Notes under the pieces: generated by a model
Databases searched by the model: none
What the model saw: the letters and a program-made list of their open reading frames with translations, nothing else
Told to the model about the DNA's origin: nothing
Assembly: GCA_943788445.1 (NCBI GenBank)
Contig: CALSQH010000003.1
Location: 372,001 to 436,000 of the forward strand
Reading direction: 5' to 3'
Length of the DNA stretch: 64,000 nucleotides
From: an uncultured Pseudomonadales bacterium
GTDB lineage: Bacteria; Pseudomonadota; Gammaproteobacteria; Pseudomonadales; Porticoccaceae
Position numbers and translations under genes: made by a program
Shown: piece after piece, positions 26,832-36,338 of the stretch
Layout: each line of letters starts with the position of its first letter
Numbering within the stretch: position 1 is the stretch's first letter

Positions 26832-27070
26832 CTGGCGCAACAACACTGGACTGCCCAACCTGTAAAACCAAGGTGCAGTGGAACGATAAATTCCCCTTCC
26901 GACCTTTTTGCAGCGAGCGCTGCAAGCAAATAGATTTTGGTGGCTGGGCTCAGGAGAGTTTTGCCATTAAAGGCTCTGCGATGTTGGATCCAGAGTTTAT
27001 GGACCCAGAGCAGCTGGGCGCCGAGTTGTTAGAAGCAGGACTTATTGATCCAAGACTATTAGAAAAATAG
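26828..27070 (+). CDS. yacG: DNA gyrase inhibitor YacG (zinc finger)
   Basis: An 80-residue protein with the four zinc cysteines CPTC near residues 9-12 and CSERC near 28-32, followed by the conserved DFGGWAQE block. YacG binds GyrB and inhibits gyrase in E. coli. The C-terminal part past residue 45 is longer than in E. coli (65 residues) and acidic. The start overlaps the coaE stop by 4 bp; GAAGGAAATT lies before the ATG. Confidence 0.93.
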   Translation: MTGATTLDCPTCKTKVQWNDKFPFRPFCSERCKQIDFGGWAQESFAIKGSAMLDPEFMDPEQLGAELLEAGLIDPRLLEK

Positions 27071-27118
27071 CTTTTAAAAATAGCTATTTGAATAACTCAG
27101 GTGAATTTGACCTCGAAA

Positions 27119-27230
27119 GGCTTACCTGCGCTACTGGGCGTTAAAGACCGTGAGTGGCATAGATGCCGCTCACGAGCGTTCAGGGTCGTATTTACAGCGT
27201 GTTTTGAACGCTCAGTAGCGCAGGTGAGCC
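27119..27230. repeat. Palindromic element, family 2, copy A
   Basis: The left arm GGCTTACCTGCGCTACTGGG (27119 on) and the right arm CTCAGTAGCGCAGGTGAGCC are complementary over about 24 bp with three mismatches. The inner part shares AAGACCGTGA, a small stem around GCATAGATGC and GTATTTACAGCGTGTTTTGAA with the element at 51822-51933. The outer arms are unrelated in sequence to that copy. It lies between the convergent genes yacG and mutT. Confidence 0.85.
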
Positions 27231-27256
27231 TGAACCCCGATCGAGCTTCAGATCTA

Positions 27257-27673
27257 TTAAATACCAACCTTAGCAAGCCGGTCTAAAACCGGTTGATTGG
27301 CTGCAGGAAAATCAAATAATCGTTCGGATTTTTCAGTAACCAATGTTTCTAAGCTAACCCAACAACAGTCCTGCCCCTCTTTGCCATGAGCTGTTCCGGC
27401 AAAACTATTTACCTGCCAGATATCCAAAAAAACCTGCTTATCCGGATAGTCATGTTCGATCTGCATAAAGGGCTCGCAAGCGTTGATGCTGATACCGATT
27501 TCTTCAAAGAGTTCACGCGCCAGAGCCGACTCGGCAGTTTCGCCAACTTCAACCTTTCCACCAGGAAACTCCCAGAGCCCACCCTGATGCAGATGATCGG
27601 GGCGGCGGGTGATAAATATTTGCTGTTGATTGGCGTCGACAATAATCGCGGCAACCACGTGGATACGCTTCAT
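27257..27673 (-). CDS. mutT: 8-oxo-dGTP diphosphatase MutT
   Basis: A 138-residue Nudix hydrolase that removes 8-oxo-dGTP from the nucleotide pool. The Nudix box GGKVEVGETAESALARELFE then EIGI (near residues 38-60) has all catalytic Glu and Arg residues. Length is near E. coli MutT (129), and there is no fused thiamine-phosphate synthase domain, which occurs in Pseudomonas. The start is ATG at 27673. It is 27 bp after argJ and follows secA-argJ, the same order as in Pseudomonas; mutT also follows secA in E. coli. Confidence 0.92.
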   Translation of the reverse strand: MKRIHVVAAIIVDANQQQIFITRRPDHLHQGGLWEFPGGKVEVGETAESALARELFEEIGISINACEPFMQIEHDYPDKQVFLDIWQVNSFAGTAHGKEGQDCCWVSLETLVTEKSERLFDFPAANQPVLDRLAKVGI

Positions 27674-27700
27674 CTAAATGGCCTGCTTCTGTCTATGCAA

Positions 27701-28942
27701 TTAAGTACGGTATTCGGCGTTAATGCGCACATATTCATAGGTCAGATCTGTAGTCCAGACGGTCTCGGTAGCAGTGCCGCGATTCAGGGACACTTGGATA
27801 GTAATATCTTCCGGCATCATCGCCTGATCTCCGGCCTGTTCGGTATAGCTGGCAGCGCGACAACCCTGCTCGACAATCAAGACCTTATTAAGGCTGACGG
27901 AGACGTTGTTAACATCGAGGTTATCGACACCAGCGCGACCTACGGCGGCGAGTATTCTTCCCCAGTTGGCATCGGATGCCGCCAGTGCAGTTTTAACCAG
28001 AGGTGACTCGGCAATACAGTAGGCGACTTTGACCGCTTCCGCTGAATCGATTGCGCTGTCGACTACGACACTGACAAACTTACTGGCTCCTTCGCCATCG
28101 CGAATAATCGACTGGGCAAGTTCAACAAAGACTTTTTCGAGATTGGCGACAAACTGATCGAAGGAACTCTCATCAATAACAACGCCACTGGCGCCTGTGG
28201 CAGCCAAAACGACCGCATCATTGGTCGAGGTGTCACTATCAACCGTGATGCGATTAAAGGATTTATTTGATACTAGGCGCAATGCACGATGCAGTAACTC
28301 TGGGTCGACCTGTGCGTCGGTGGCGACAAATCCCAGCATGGTCGCCATATTTGGCTTGATCATGCCGGAGCCTTTGGTGATTCCGGTAATGGTTACGGTG
28401 GCGGATAAATCGCCCGCTAGACTAGTGTCTGAAGTGCTATTAGAAGTGTACTGCAGGCTAGATCCCTTAGGGCGAGTATCCGTGGTCAAAATACCTTCGG
28501 CGGCATCGGTCCAACCATTTTCATCAAGGGCTGCAACTGCCTGAGGAATTCCTGCTAATAGCTTTTCCATGGGCAATGATTCGCCGATCACACCGGTCGA
28601 AAACGGCAGTATTTGATTGGCTGCCACAAACTGACCATCGGCCAAAACCTCACAGCTCTTGTGAGCATCAGCAAGGCCAATCTCGCCGGTACCGGCATTA
28701 GCATTACCCGTATTGATCAATAGGTAGCGTGGCGCACCCGTCTGCAAATGTTGCTTGGCTACGGTGACCGGTGCCGCGCAAAACGCATTTTGGGTAAACA
28801 CTGCGGCCACGAATGCTGATTCGCATAGTTCCATGACCACAAGGTCTTTGCGGCCCGGTGTTTTAATGCCCGCGCTGGCAGTGCCAAGCCTAAATCCTGA
28901 CACTGGGTGCATCTGTGGAAATTTTCCGCTACCTGTAGCCAT
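27701..28942 (-). CDS. argJ: Ornithine acetyltransferase / N-acetylglutamate synthase ArgJ
   Basis: A 413-residue self-cleaving enzyme of the cyclic arginine pathway that moves the acetyl group from N-acetylornithine to glutamate. The autocleavage site is KGSGMIKPNMATML near residue 190: cleavage before Thr makes alpha and beta chains with Thr as nucleophile. VFTQNAFCAAPV near 51 and LINTGNANAGTG near 75 form part of the active site. Whether it is bifunctional (also using acetyl-CoA) cannot be read from sequence. It lies between secA (45 bp upstream) and mutT, which is an insertion relative to E. coli. Confidence 0.94.
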   Translation of the reverse strand: MATGSGKFPQMHPVSGFRLGTASAGIKTPGRKDLVVMELCESAFVAAVFTQNAFCAAPVTVAKQHLQTGAPRYLLINTGNANAGTGEIGLADAHKSCEVLADGQFVAANQILPFSTGVIGESLPMEKLLAGIPQAVAALDENGWTDAAEGILTTDTRPKGSSLQYTSNSTSDTSLAGDLSATVTITGITKGSGMIKPNMATMLGFVATDAQVDPELLHRALRLVSNKSFNRITVDSDTSTNDAVVLAATGASGVVIDESSFDQFVANLEKVFVELAQSIIRDGEGASKFVSVVVDSAIDSAEAVKVAYCIAESPLVKTALAASDANWGRILAAVGRAGVDNLDVNNVSVSLNKVLIVEQGCRAASYTEQAGDQAMMPEDITIQVSLNRGTATETVWTTDLTYEYVRINAEYRT

Positions 28943-28987
28943 TTCTATTCCCTTATTAGCTTTTCATTATTAGCTGTTAGCTTTTGA

Positions 28988-31759
28988 TTAAATTTTGCCA
29001 TGGCACTGTTTAAATTTCTTGCCTGAGCCACAGGGACAGGGATCATTGCGCCCTACTTTTGGCCCCTGACGTTGCTGTGGCTGCTGAACCGGCGAGGCCT
29101 TTCTTGCGCTGGCTGATTGCCCGGAATTTTCTTGAGTCAGGCTTTCAGACGCTGCATGCTGATACTCACGGCCTTCCTGCTCACGGCGACGCTGCTCTTC
29201 CAATTTATGCATATCCTCTTCGCTGGCGACTTGGATATGACTTAAGAAGCGAACGGTTTCAAATTTAATATCGTTCAACAGTTGTTCAAACATCTCAAAA
29301 GATTCACGCTTGTATTCCTGCTTGGGATTCTTTTGTGCATAGGCTCGCAAGCCAATGCCCTGCCGCAGCTGATCCATATTCGCAAGATGATCTTTCCATT
29401 GATTATCCAAAACCTGAAGCATAATTTGACGTTCTACTTCGCGCATCTGTGCGCCGACATCCGCATAACGAGTTTCATAATCGGTTTGTATATGCTGAGT
29501 AATTCGCTGACGCAGGGCCTCTTCGTCAAGGCGACTGTCTTCGTCAAGCCAACCGCTGATCGGTAGCTGAACAGCAAAATCTTTGGCTAAGATTTTTTCC
29601 AGACCTTCAATATCCCACTGCTCTTCAAGACTCTGTGGCGGAATAAAGTTATCAATGGATTGACTCACCACATCTTCGCGTACATTGGTGATGATATCGG
29701 AGATATCTTCATCTTCGAGCAAATAGTTGCGCTGCTGGTATACCACTTGGCGCTGATCATTGGCCACATCATCGTATTCGAGCAGGTGCTTACGAATATC
29801 GAAGTTGCGTCCTTCAACTTTGCGCTGGGCTTTGACAATGGCGTTGGTAACCATACGGTGCTCTATCGACTCGCCCTGCTCCATACCCATTGAGCGCATC
29901 ATATTTTTCATGCGGTCAGAGGCAAAAAGACGCATTAATGGGTCTTCCAACGACAGGTAAAAACGCGATACCCCGGGGTCACCCTGACGACCAGAACGGC
30001 CGCGCAATTGGTTGTCGATCCGACGCGATTCGTGGCGTTCGGTGGCGATAATATGCAGGCCACCGGCTTCAAGAACGGTTTTTTGTCGTTCCTGCCAGTC
30101 TACTCTAAGGGCCGTTATCTCTGCTTCACTGGGATTATCCAATGCTTTAATCTCTGCTTCGAGATTGCCGCCGAGAACAATATCTGTGCCTCGACCCGCC
30201 ATATTGGTGGCGATAGTCACCGCACCGGGTCGACCAGCTTCAACAATAATATTTGCTTCTCGCTCGTGCTGTTTGGCATTCAGAACGTTGTGCTTAACCT
30301 TGGCGTCGTTAAGCATATTCGAGAGTAATTCTGAGGTTTCCACCGAGGCCGTGCCGACCAATACCGGGGCACCTGCGGCGGTTATTTCGGCGATATCTTC
30401 AATGACCGCTTGGAACTTTTCTTCCTGCGTTAGGAATACCAGATCATTGAGGTCTTTGCGCAAGACCTCAACATTGGTCGGAATAACCATAACTTGCAGA
30501 CCGTAGATCTGCTGAAATTCATAGGCTTCGGTGTCAGCGGTACCGGTCATACCGGCGAGCTTGGCATAAAGTCGGAAGTAGTTCTGGAAGGTGGTTGAGG
30601 CCAGTGTTTGACTCTCCTGCTGAATTTCCAGCTCCTCTTTGGCTTCAATCGCCTGATGCAAACCCTCTGATAGACGGCGACCGGCCATGGTGCGACCGGT
30701 GTGCTCATCAATCAGGACCGCTTGACCGCCCTGAACTATGTATTCGACATCTTTGTGAAACAGATGATGTGCGCGCAGCGCAGAGTGCACATGATGGAGC
30801 AAACCTAGGTTAGTTGCCTGATAGAGGCTCTCTTCTGGCTGAAGTAGGCCCTCACTTATTAAGATTTCTTCAATCTTCTGAAATCCCTCTTCGGTGAGTT
30901 CCACCTGACGGGTTTTCTCGTCAACTGTAAAGTCACCGGATTCCTCGTCAGCAACGTCTTCAGAACCTGCCTCGAGCTTTTGGATCAGTAGATTGACACT
31001 GCGGTACAGGGAGGAACTGTCCTGTGCGGCACCAGAGATTACTAGCGGTGTTCTGGCTTCATCGATCAGAATCGAGTCGACTTCATCAATAATGGCAAAC
31101 GCCATTCCGCGCTGTGACTTATCACTGAGACGCAGGGCCATATTATCGCGCAGATAATCAAAGCCAAATTCGTTGTTGGTACCGTAGGTAATATCCGCTG
31201 CATAGGCCTCACGACGGCTACAGGGCTGCGGATCATCAGAATCGCTGATCAAATATGAGTTGGCAGTTTCCGGCCCCTGATAGGACTGAATAATACCGAC
31301 CGAAAGTCCCAGTGCTCTATACAGCGGACCCATCCAGGTTGCATCACGTCGAGCCAGATAGTCGTTGACGGTAATAACATGAACGCCCTCTTCCGGCAGT
31401 GCATTGAGATAGGCGGCGAGTGTTGCCACTAGGGTTTTACCTTCACCAGTGCGCATTTCTGCGATGCGGCCTTGATGCAGGGTTAAACCACCGATCATCT
31501 GCACATCGAAGTGACGCATTCCCATTACTCGCTGGGCGGTTTCACGGACTACAGCAAAGGCTTCTGGCAACAGTTCATCGAGCGCTTTCCCTTCGGCTAA
31601 CTGCTCGCGTAATCGGCCAGTTTCGGCTTTGAGGTCGGCGTCGGATAGCTCACCCAGGGCAGATTCAAATGCGTTGATTTTATTGACTGTTTTTTGAAGT
31701 TTACGCACTTCACGATCATTTTTTGTACCGAAAACTTTTTTAATCAGGTTGGCAAACAT
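28988..31759 (-). CDS. secA: Preprotein translocase ATPase SecA
   Basis: A 923-residue motor that pushes unfolded preproteins through SecYEG; E. coli SecA has 901. Walker A is [11 protein letters not shown] near residue 102, the DEAD-like box is [13 protein letters not shown] near 207, and the second helicase domain holds [13 protein letters not shown] near 505. The C-terminal zinc tail, [16 protein letters not shown], which binds SecB and phospholipid, is complete. A Gln/Ser-rich linker precedes it. SecA translation in E. coli is controlled by SecM from lpxC-secM-secA; here that position holds an M23 peptidase, so control must differ. Confidence 0.98.
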   Translation of the reverse strand: MFANLIKKVFGTKNDREVRKLQKTVNKINAFESALGELSDADLKAETGRLREQLAEGKALDELLPEAFAVVRETAQRVMGMRHFDVQMIGGLTLHQGRIAEMRTGEGKTLVATLAAYLNALPEEGVHVITVNDYLARRDATWMGPLYRALGLSVGIIQSYQGPETANSYLISDSDDPQPCSRREAYAADITYGTNNEFGFDYLRDNMALRLSDKSQRGMAFAIIDEVDSILIDEARTPLVISGAAQDSSSLYRSVNLLIQKLEAGSEDVADEESGDFTVDEKTRQVELTEEGFQKIEEILISEGLLQPEESLYQATNLGLLHHVHSALRAHHLFHKDVEYIVQGGQAVLIDEHTGRTMAGRRLSEGLHQAIEAKEELEIQQESQTLASTTFQNYFRLYAKLAGMTGTADTEAYEFQQIYGLQVMVIPTNVEVLRKDLNDLVFLTQEEKFQAVIEDIAEITAAGAPVLVGTASVETSELLSNMLNDAKVKHNVLNAKQHEREANIIVEAGRPGAVTIATNMAGRGTDIVLGGNLEAEIKALDNPSEAEITALRVDWQERQKTVLEAGGLHIIATERHESRRIDNQLRGRSGRQGDPGVSRFYLSLEDPLMRLFASDRMKNMMRSMGMEQGESIEHRMVTNAIVKAQRKVEGRNFDIRKHLLEYDDVANDQRQVVYQQRNYLLEDEDISDIITNVREDVVSQSIDNFIPPQSLEEQWDIEGLEKILAKDFAVQLPISGWLDEDSRLDEEALRQRITQHIQTDYETRYADVGAQMREVERQIMLQVLDNQWKDHLANMDQLRQGIGLRAYAQKNPKQEYKRESFEMFEQLLNDIKFETVRFLSHIQVASEEDMHKLEEQRRREQEGREYQHAASESLTQENSGQSASARKASPVQQPQQRQGPKVGRNDPCPCGSGKKFKQCHGKI

Positions 31760-31802
31760 TACATTTTTCCATAAATAAATAACTAAAATTAGGGGGTTAT
31801 TT

Positions 31803-31838
31803 CCATTTTTGCGCTATAACGTTTTTGCGCTATAAAAG
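31803..31838 (-). repeat. Tandem 16-bp direct repeat upstream of secA
   Basis: TTTTTGCGCTATAACG is followed directly by TTTTTGCGCTATAAAA in the 106-bp gap between the M23 peptidase and secA. On the message strand both copies read TTATAGCGCAAAAA. Its position just upstream of the secA leader makes a regulatory role possible. Confidence 0.6.
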
Positions 31839-31865
31839 GACGCGCGGAGAAAATGCTAAGTTAAT

Positions 31866-32807
31866 TCAGCGATTGGTTTTGTGAATATAACTTGCGGGGT
31901 CGACTGTGCGACCATTTTTGAAGACTTCAAAGTGAACATGAGGGCCTGTTGAACGGCCTGAACTTCCCATGCGGGCGATCTGCTGGCCTTTTTTAACCAC
32001 CGAGCCCAGCGCAACAAGGTTTTCCTCATTGTGGCCATAGCGGGTTACGAAGCCGTCGCTGTGATTTAATTCAATTAATTTGCCGTAGCCACTGCGGTTG
32101 CCCGACCAGGTAACGACACCTGAGGCGACGGCAATAACGGCTGAACCATCTTTTCCGGCAAAATCGACACCGCCGTGCCAGCGCTGTTCGCCATGGAATG
32201 GGTCTGTGCGCATACCGTATTCAGAGGACATCCAGCCTTTTAAAATGGGTCTGCCAGTAACTGTCTGCTCTTTTTCAAGCCTGCTGTCTGACATCATCGA
32301 GGTGAGAATCTGCAGCTGTGACTCACGGCTATTTAACTGCCGATCAAGTTTGGCAAACATCGCCTCCAAATCACTTTGCATATTCAGCTGGTCGATCGCT
32401 TCAAACAGCTCAGGTTCTTCTGGGCCACCAATTCCGGGGGCTGAGGAGAAATCAAACTCACCATCTTCAAGACTGGCAATCTGGGTGAGGTGCTCACCGA
32501 GCGCATCGATACGCACTAGACGAGTTCGCATTTCAGCCAGTTTTAGGGTCATCGCCCTTAAGGTATTATTGGCCTCTGTACGACTATCATCTACTTGGCC
32601 CTTCTGAACTACCAGCTCATGCTGCATCTCGTTCATGCTGTTTTCAAATAACAGCTCCCAACGTCCATCGGCAATCTTTACACCCATCATGGTGCCAGCT
32701 GCGACTGGAATACCCAGTAACAATACAGACAGCAACCCTTTTGCCCAGCTATTGAGCGTTAGGGTTCGGGCTTTATTGGCCCGATTACTGATAAGAATAA
32801 TTTTCAC
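31866..32807 (-). CDS. M23 family metallopeptidase (LytM domain), membrane-anchored
   Basis: A 313-residue protein with one N-terminal transmembrane helix (about 24-45), a periplasmic helical/coiled-coil region (about 60-190) and a C-terminal LytM domain (about 205-310). The zinc ligands and catalytic His appear in HGGVDFAG, RYGHNE and HVHFEVFKNG, so it looks active as a peptidoglycan DD-endopeptidase rather than an EnvC-type activator. The start is GTG at 32807. It lies between lpxC and secA, where E. coli has secM. The context suggests a wall hydrolase made together with division proteins. Confidence 0.9.
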   Translation of the reverse strand: MKIILISNRANKARTLTLNSWAKGLLSVLLLGIPVAAGTMMGVKIADGRWELLFENSMNEMQHELVVQKGQVDDSRTEANNTLRAMTLKLAEMRTRLVRIDALGEHLTQIASLEDGEFDFSSAPGIGGPEEPELFEAIDQLNMQSDLEAMFAKLDRQLNSRESQLQILTSMMSDSRLEKEQTVTGRPILKGWMSSEYGMRTDPFHGEQRWHGGVDFAGKDGSAVIAVASGVVTWSGNRSGYGKLIELNHSDGFVTRYGHNEENLVALGSVVKKGQQIARMGSSGRSTGPHVHFEVFKNGRTVDPASYIHKTNR

Positions 32808-32835
32808 CTTAGGAGATGCTCATAGTCCGGTGCTT

Positions 32836-33741
32836 TTAGCTCGCAGCCATATAGTTGATGGGGACATCTTGCGGGTTATCTTCGAAGGTAACCATCTCCC
32901 AGGCATCGGTGTCTGCGATAAGCGCGCGCACTGAGGCGTTGTTCAACGCATGGCCAGATTTATGCGCATTAAACTCGCCGATCAGGCTATTGCCTAATAG
33001 GTAGAGATCACCGATAGCATCAAGAATTTTGTGTTTTACGAACTCATCTTCGTAACGCAGGCCATCTTCGTTCAAAATTTGGAATTCATCGACAACAATG
33101 GCGTTTTCAAAGCTGCCACCGCGGGCTAGGCCCACTGATCGCAAATATTCGAACTCATGCATAAAACCAAAGGTTCTCGCACGACTGACCTCTTTTACAA
33201 ACGAGGTGGTCGAGAAGTCAATACTCGCCTTGAGTGCGTGATGTTTGAAAACGGGGTGATCAAAATCAATCACAAAGTTTACTTTGAAGCCATCAAAGGG
33301 CTTAAAAGTGGCAACTTTATCATCTTGCTTGATAGTGACATCGCGTTTGATACGGATGAATTTCTTCGCTGCATTCTGCTCGCAAATACCGGCAGACTGA
33401 AGTAAAAACACGAATGGACCAGCACTGCCGTCCATAATTGGAATTTCCGGTGCCGACACATCGACAATAACATTATCAATACCTAGACCGGCAAAGGCGG
33501 AGAGTAAGTGCTCGACAGTAGACACCCGAACATCACCATTCATCAATGTTGTAGACAGGGTTGTGTCACCAACATTTTCAGCTTTGGCCTCGATTTCAAC
33601 GACGGGATCAAGATCAGTGCGGCGAAATAATATGCCACTATCAGGTTCAGCGGGGCGCAGAGTCAGATAAACTTTTTCACCGGTGTGGAGACCCACGCCA
33701 GTAGCACGTATGACATTTTTTAACGTGCGTTGCTTAATCAT
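32836..33741 (-). CDS. lpxC: UDP-3-O-acyl-N-acetylglucosamine deacetylase LpxC
   Basis: A 301-residue zinc hydrolase for the committed step of lipid A synthesis; E. coli LpxC has 305. The N-terminal [10 protein letters not shown] block near residue 15, the zinc His in [15 protein letters not shown] near 77, [10 protein letters not shown] near 101 and [14 protein letters not shown] near 237 with [12 protein letters not shown] near 263 contain the zinc ligands and catalytic His. The C-terminus lacks the E. coli FtsH-recognition tail LAVLA, ending in Tyr-Met-Ala-Ala-Ser, so its degradation signal may differ. It follows ftsZ after 112 bp. Confidence 0.97.
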   Translation of the reverse strand: MIKQRTLKNVIRATGVGLHTGEKVYLTLRPAEPDSGILFRRTDLDPVVEIEAKAENVGDTTLSTTLMNGDVRVSTVEHLLSAFAGLGIDNVIVDVSAPEIPIMDGSAGPFVFLLQSAGICEQNAAKKFIRIKRDVTIKQDDKVATFKPFDGFKVNFVIDFDHPVFKHHALKASIDFSTTSFVKEVSRARTFGFMHEFEYLRSVGLARGGSFENAIVVDEFQILNEDGLRYEDEFVKHKILDAIGDLYLLGNSLIGEFNAHKSGHALNNASVRALIADTDAWEMVTFEDNPQDVPINYMAAS

Positions 33742-33782
33742 GCCCGAACTCTCTTATTCAAAGCTCGGGATATTAACAGACA

Positions 33783-33834
33783 AGCCCCCCTATCACCAAG
33801 ATTTTAAATCTGAGGCGAAGGTGATAAAGGGGCT
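33783..33834 (-). other. Strong imperfect hairpin in the ftsZ-lpxC gap
   Basis: AGCCCC..TATCACC and GGTGATA..GGGGCT can pair over about 14 bp across a loop that itself holds AGATTTTAAATCT, a small palindrome. No T-run follows on the message strand, so it does not look like a plain terminator. It could protect or process the ftsZ message, or attenuate lpxC. Confidence 0.55.
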
Positions 33835-33853
33835 CTCAGCAGAGACTCTGCAA

Positions 33854-35020
33854 TCAGTCTGCTTGCTTGCGTAAGAACGCTGGTACATCTAGATAATCAA
33901 GTTCTGGATCGGCATGCAAGTCCATCTTGCGTGCAGCTGATTGAGCCGTACCCTGTACACGTCGTGTGACAGTTGGCTTGGTTAGGCTTCCGTAATCAAC
34001 ATCACCCTGGGCAGTACGAGGAGGATTGTCGACAACAACACTCATTGGCACTGACTTTTCACCCGGCTCTCTTAAGCCCGTAGCAACCACTGTCACTCGC
34101 AGTTGATCGGTGAGTTCTGGATCGAATACGCTACCGACAATAACGGTGGCATCTTCATCGGAGAAGTCGCGGATAATATTACCCACATCTTCAAATTCAC
34201 CAAGTGTTAGATCGTAACCACTTGTGATATTAACCAGAATACCCTTGGCTCCCTGCAGATTTACATCTTCAAGCAGTGGGCACTTGATGGCGCTTTCAGC
34301 AGCAATAATTGCACGATCAGCGCCATTGGCTTCACCGGTTCCCATCATTGCCATGCCCATTTCAGACATTACGGTGCGAACATCGGCGAAATCGACATTG
34401 ATTAAACCTTCCAGAAGAATTAGGTCGGCAATACCCTGAACCGCGCCGTACAACACATTATTGGCTTGCTTAAATGCGTTGATCACGGTCATATCTTTGC
34501 CAAGTACCTGCAACAGCTTTTCGTTGGGTACGATAATCAGTGAGTCAACGCGCTCTTTAAGTGCGGCGATACCCTGATTGGCAATATCCATGCGCTTGCG
34601 GCCTTCAAAGGCAAATGGACGAGTCACCACACCGACGGTAAGAATCCCCATCTGCTTGGCAACTTCGGCGATTACTGGTGCAGCACCTGTTCCGGTTCCA
34701 CCACCCATACCTGCAGTTATAAAGACCATATCGGCACCTTCGATCGCTTGAGCAATACGCTCTTTGTCTTCGAGGGCAGCCTGACGGCCGATTTCAGGAT
34801 TGGCTCCAGCACCCAGGCCTTTAGTCAGGGTTCCACCCAACTGCAAGATGGTTGCTGTATCCAGATCGTTTAATGACTGAGCATCGGTATTGGCACAGAT
34901 AAACTGTACACCGTCAATACTGCTCTCGATCATATGGCGAACTGCGTTGCCACCGCCGCCGCCTACTCCAATAACTTTAATATCTGCATTCTTGGGAATG
35001 CTCTCGATTAATTCAAACAT
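33854..35020 (-). CDS. ftsZ: Cell division GTPase FtsZ
   Basis: A 388-residue tubulin homologue that forms the Z ring. The nucleotide loop [11 protein letters not shown] near residue 20, the tubulin signature [10 protein letters not shown] near 107 and the T7-loop region [10 protein letters not shown] near 207 (catalytic Asp) are intact. The C-terminal conserved peptide [14 protein letters not shown], which binds FtsA and ZipA, ends the protein after a variable linker. The start is ATG at 35020 with AAGGGG upstream. It follows ftsA after 59 bp and precedes lpxC, the standard dcw order. Confidence 0.99.
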   Translation of the reverse strand: MFELIESIPKNADIKVIGVGGGGGNAVRHMIESSIDGVQFICANTDAQSLNDLDTATILQLGGTLTKGLGAGANPEIGRQAALEDKERIAQAIEGADMVFITAGMGGGTGTGAAPVIAEVAKQMGILTVGVVTRPFAFEGRKRMDIANQGIAALKERVDSLIIVPNEKLLQVLGKDMTVINAFKQANNVLYGAVQGIADLILLEGLINVDFADVRTVMSEMGMAMMGTGEANGADRAIIAAESAIKCPLLEDVNLQGAKGILVNITSGYDLTLGEFEDVGNIIRDFSDEDATVIVGSVFDPELTDQLRVTVVATGLREPGEKSVPMSVVVDNPPRTAQGDVDYGSLTKPTVTRRVQGTAQSAARKMDLHADPELDYLDVPAFLRKQAD

Positions 35021-35079
35021 ATGTTACCCCTTAGTTGCGCCTCTCAATTAAAAACAATAGCCATCAACGTTGATGACAA

Positions 35080-36315
35080 TTACAAACCACCTTGGAACCA
35101 GCTTTTCGCCTTTTCAAACAGGCTTGGCGCTGAACCCTTGCTTGATTCCCCAACACTTTCCTTGCGCTGTGCTTGAGCACCAAAATGTAGCAAGCCAACA
35201 CCCGTCGAGTAGATCGGGTTATTGACAATATCTGACAATCCTTTGACGTTGACTGGACTACCAATTCGCACTGGCATATGGAAAATCTCCTCCGCCAGTT
35301 CAACAACGCCTTCCATCTTTGATGTGCCACCAGTCAATACCACACCCGCGGCGATCAATTCTTCAAATCCACTGCGTCTAATCTCTGCTTGAATCAGCGT
35401 AAAAAGTTCGTCGTAGCGCGGCTCAACCACTTCTGCCAGAGACTGGCGAGACAGATCTCGTGCTTCGCGATCACCCACACTGGGGACTTTTACGGTCTCT
35501 TCCGGACGAGCCAACTTGGCCAGTGCACAGGCATACTTTATTTTTAGATCTTCTGCATGAGGTGTCGGTGTGCGCAGTGCCATGGCGATATCATTGGTCA
35601 CCTGGTCACCGGCAATCGGTATCACACCGGTATAGCGGATTGCGCCTTCGGTAAAGATGGCGATATCCGATGTGCCACCACCGATATCCACCAGCGCCAC
35701 ACCCAATTGTTTCTCGTCTTCTGTCAGCACCGCATGGCTAGAGGCCAATTGTTCAAGAATGATGTCATCGACATCGAGACCGCAGCGACGGATACATTTT
35801 TTAATATTCTGTGCGGCGTTAGCAGCACAGGTAACCAGATGCACCTTGGCTTCCAGGCGCACACCCGACATACCAATAGGCTCGTGAACGCCCTCTTGGT
35901 TGTCGATAATAAATTCCTGTGGCAACACATGGAGAATTTCCTGATCGGCTGGAATCGCTACGGCTCTGGCCGCATCAATTACTCTATCCACATCCAGATC
36001 CTGCACTTCACGGTCGCGAATCGCGACAATGCCGTGGGAGTTAAGGCTGCGAATATGGCTGCCAGCAATACCCGCATACACTGAATGTATTGAGCAGCCG
36101 GCCATTAGCTCGGCCTCTTCGATGGCGCGCTGAATTGAGTTGACGGTCGCTTCAATATTGACCACCACACCTTTTTTTAGACCTGAGGACGGGTACAGGC
36201 CTGTGCCTATAATCTCCAAGTCTCCCCGCGGGCCAACTGAACCTACGATGGCGACGATTTTGGAGGTACCAATATCCAATCCGACGATCATGTTTTCTTC
36301 ATTTTCATTAGCCAT
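35080..36315 (-). CDS. ftsA: Cell division actin-like protein FtsA
   Basis: A 411-residue actin-fold ATPase that tethers FtsZ to the membrane and recruits later divisome proteins. The phosphate-1 motif GLDIGTSKIVAI near residue 13, phosphate-2 LVDIGGGTSDIAI near 205 and VLTGGTSKMEGV near 334 bind ATP. The C-terminal amphipathic membrane-targeting helix is FEKAKSWFQGGL. Length is close to E. coli FtsA (420). ftsQ ends 24 bp before its ATG at 36315. Confidence 0.98.
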   Translation of the reverse strand: MANENEENMIVGLDIGTSKIVAIVGSVGPRGDLEIIGTGLYPSSGLKKGVVVNIEATVNSIQRAIEEAELMAGCSIHSVYAGIAGSHIRSLNSHGIVAIRDREVQDLDVDRVIDAARAVAIPADQEILHVLPQEFIIDNQEGVHEPIGMSGVRLEAKVHLVTCAANAAQNIKKCIRRCGLDVDDIILEQLASSHAVLTEDEKQLGVALVDIGGGTSDIAIFTEGAIRYTGVIPIAGDQVTNDIAMALRTPTPHAEDLKIKYACALAKLARPEETVKVPSVGDREARDLSRQSLAEVVEPRYDELFTLIQAEIRRSGFEELIAAGVVLTGGTSKMEGVVELAEEIFHMPVRIGSPVNVKGLSDIVNNPIYSTGVGLLHFGAQAQRKESVGESSKGSAPSLFEKAKSWFQGGL

Positions 36316-36338
36316 AATTTTTCCTCAGCAGCTCTCTG

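Noticed and set aside
31760..31865. Short secM-like gene before secA
   Set aside because: The gap is only 106 bp, has no open frame with a signal peptide, and no arrest motif.
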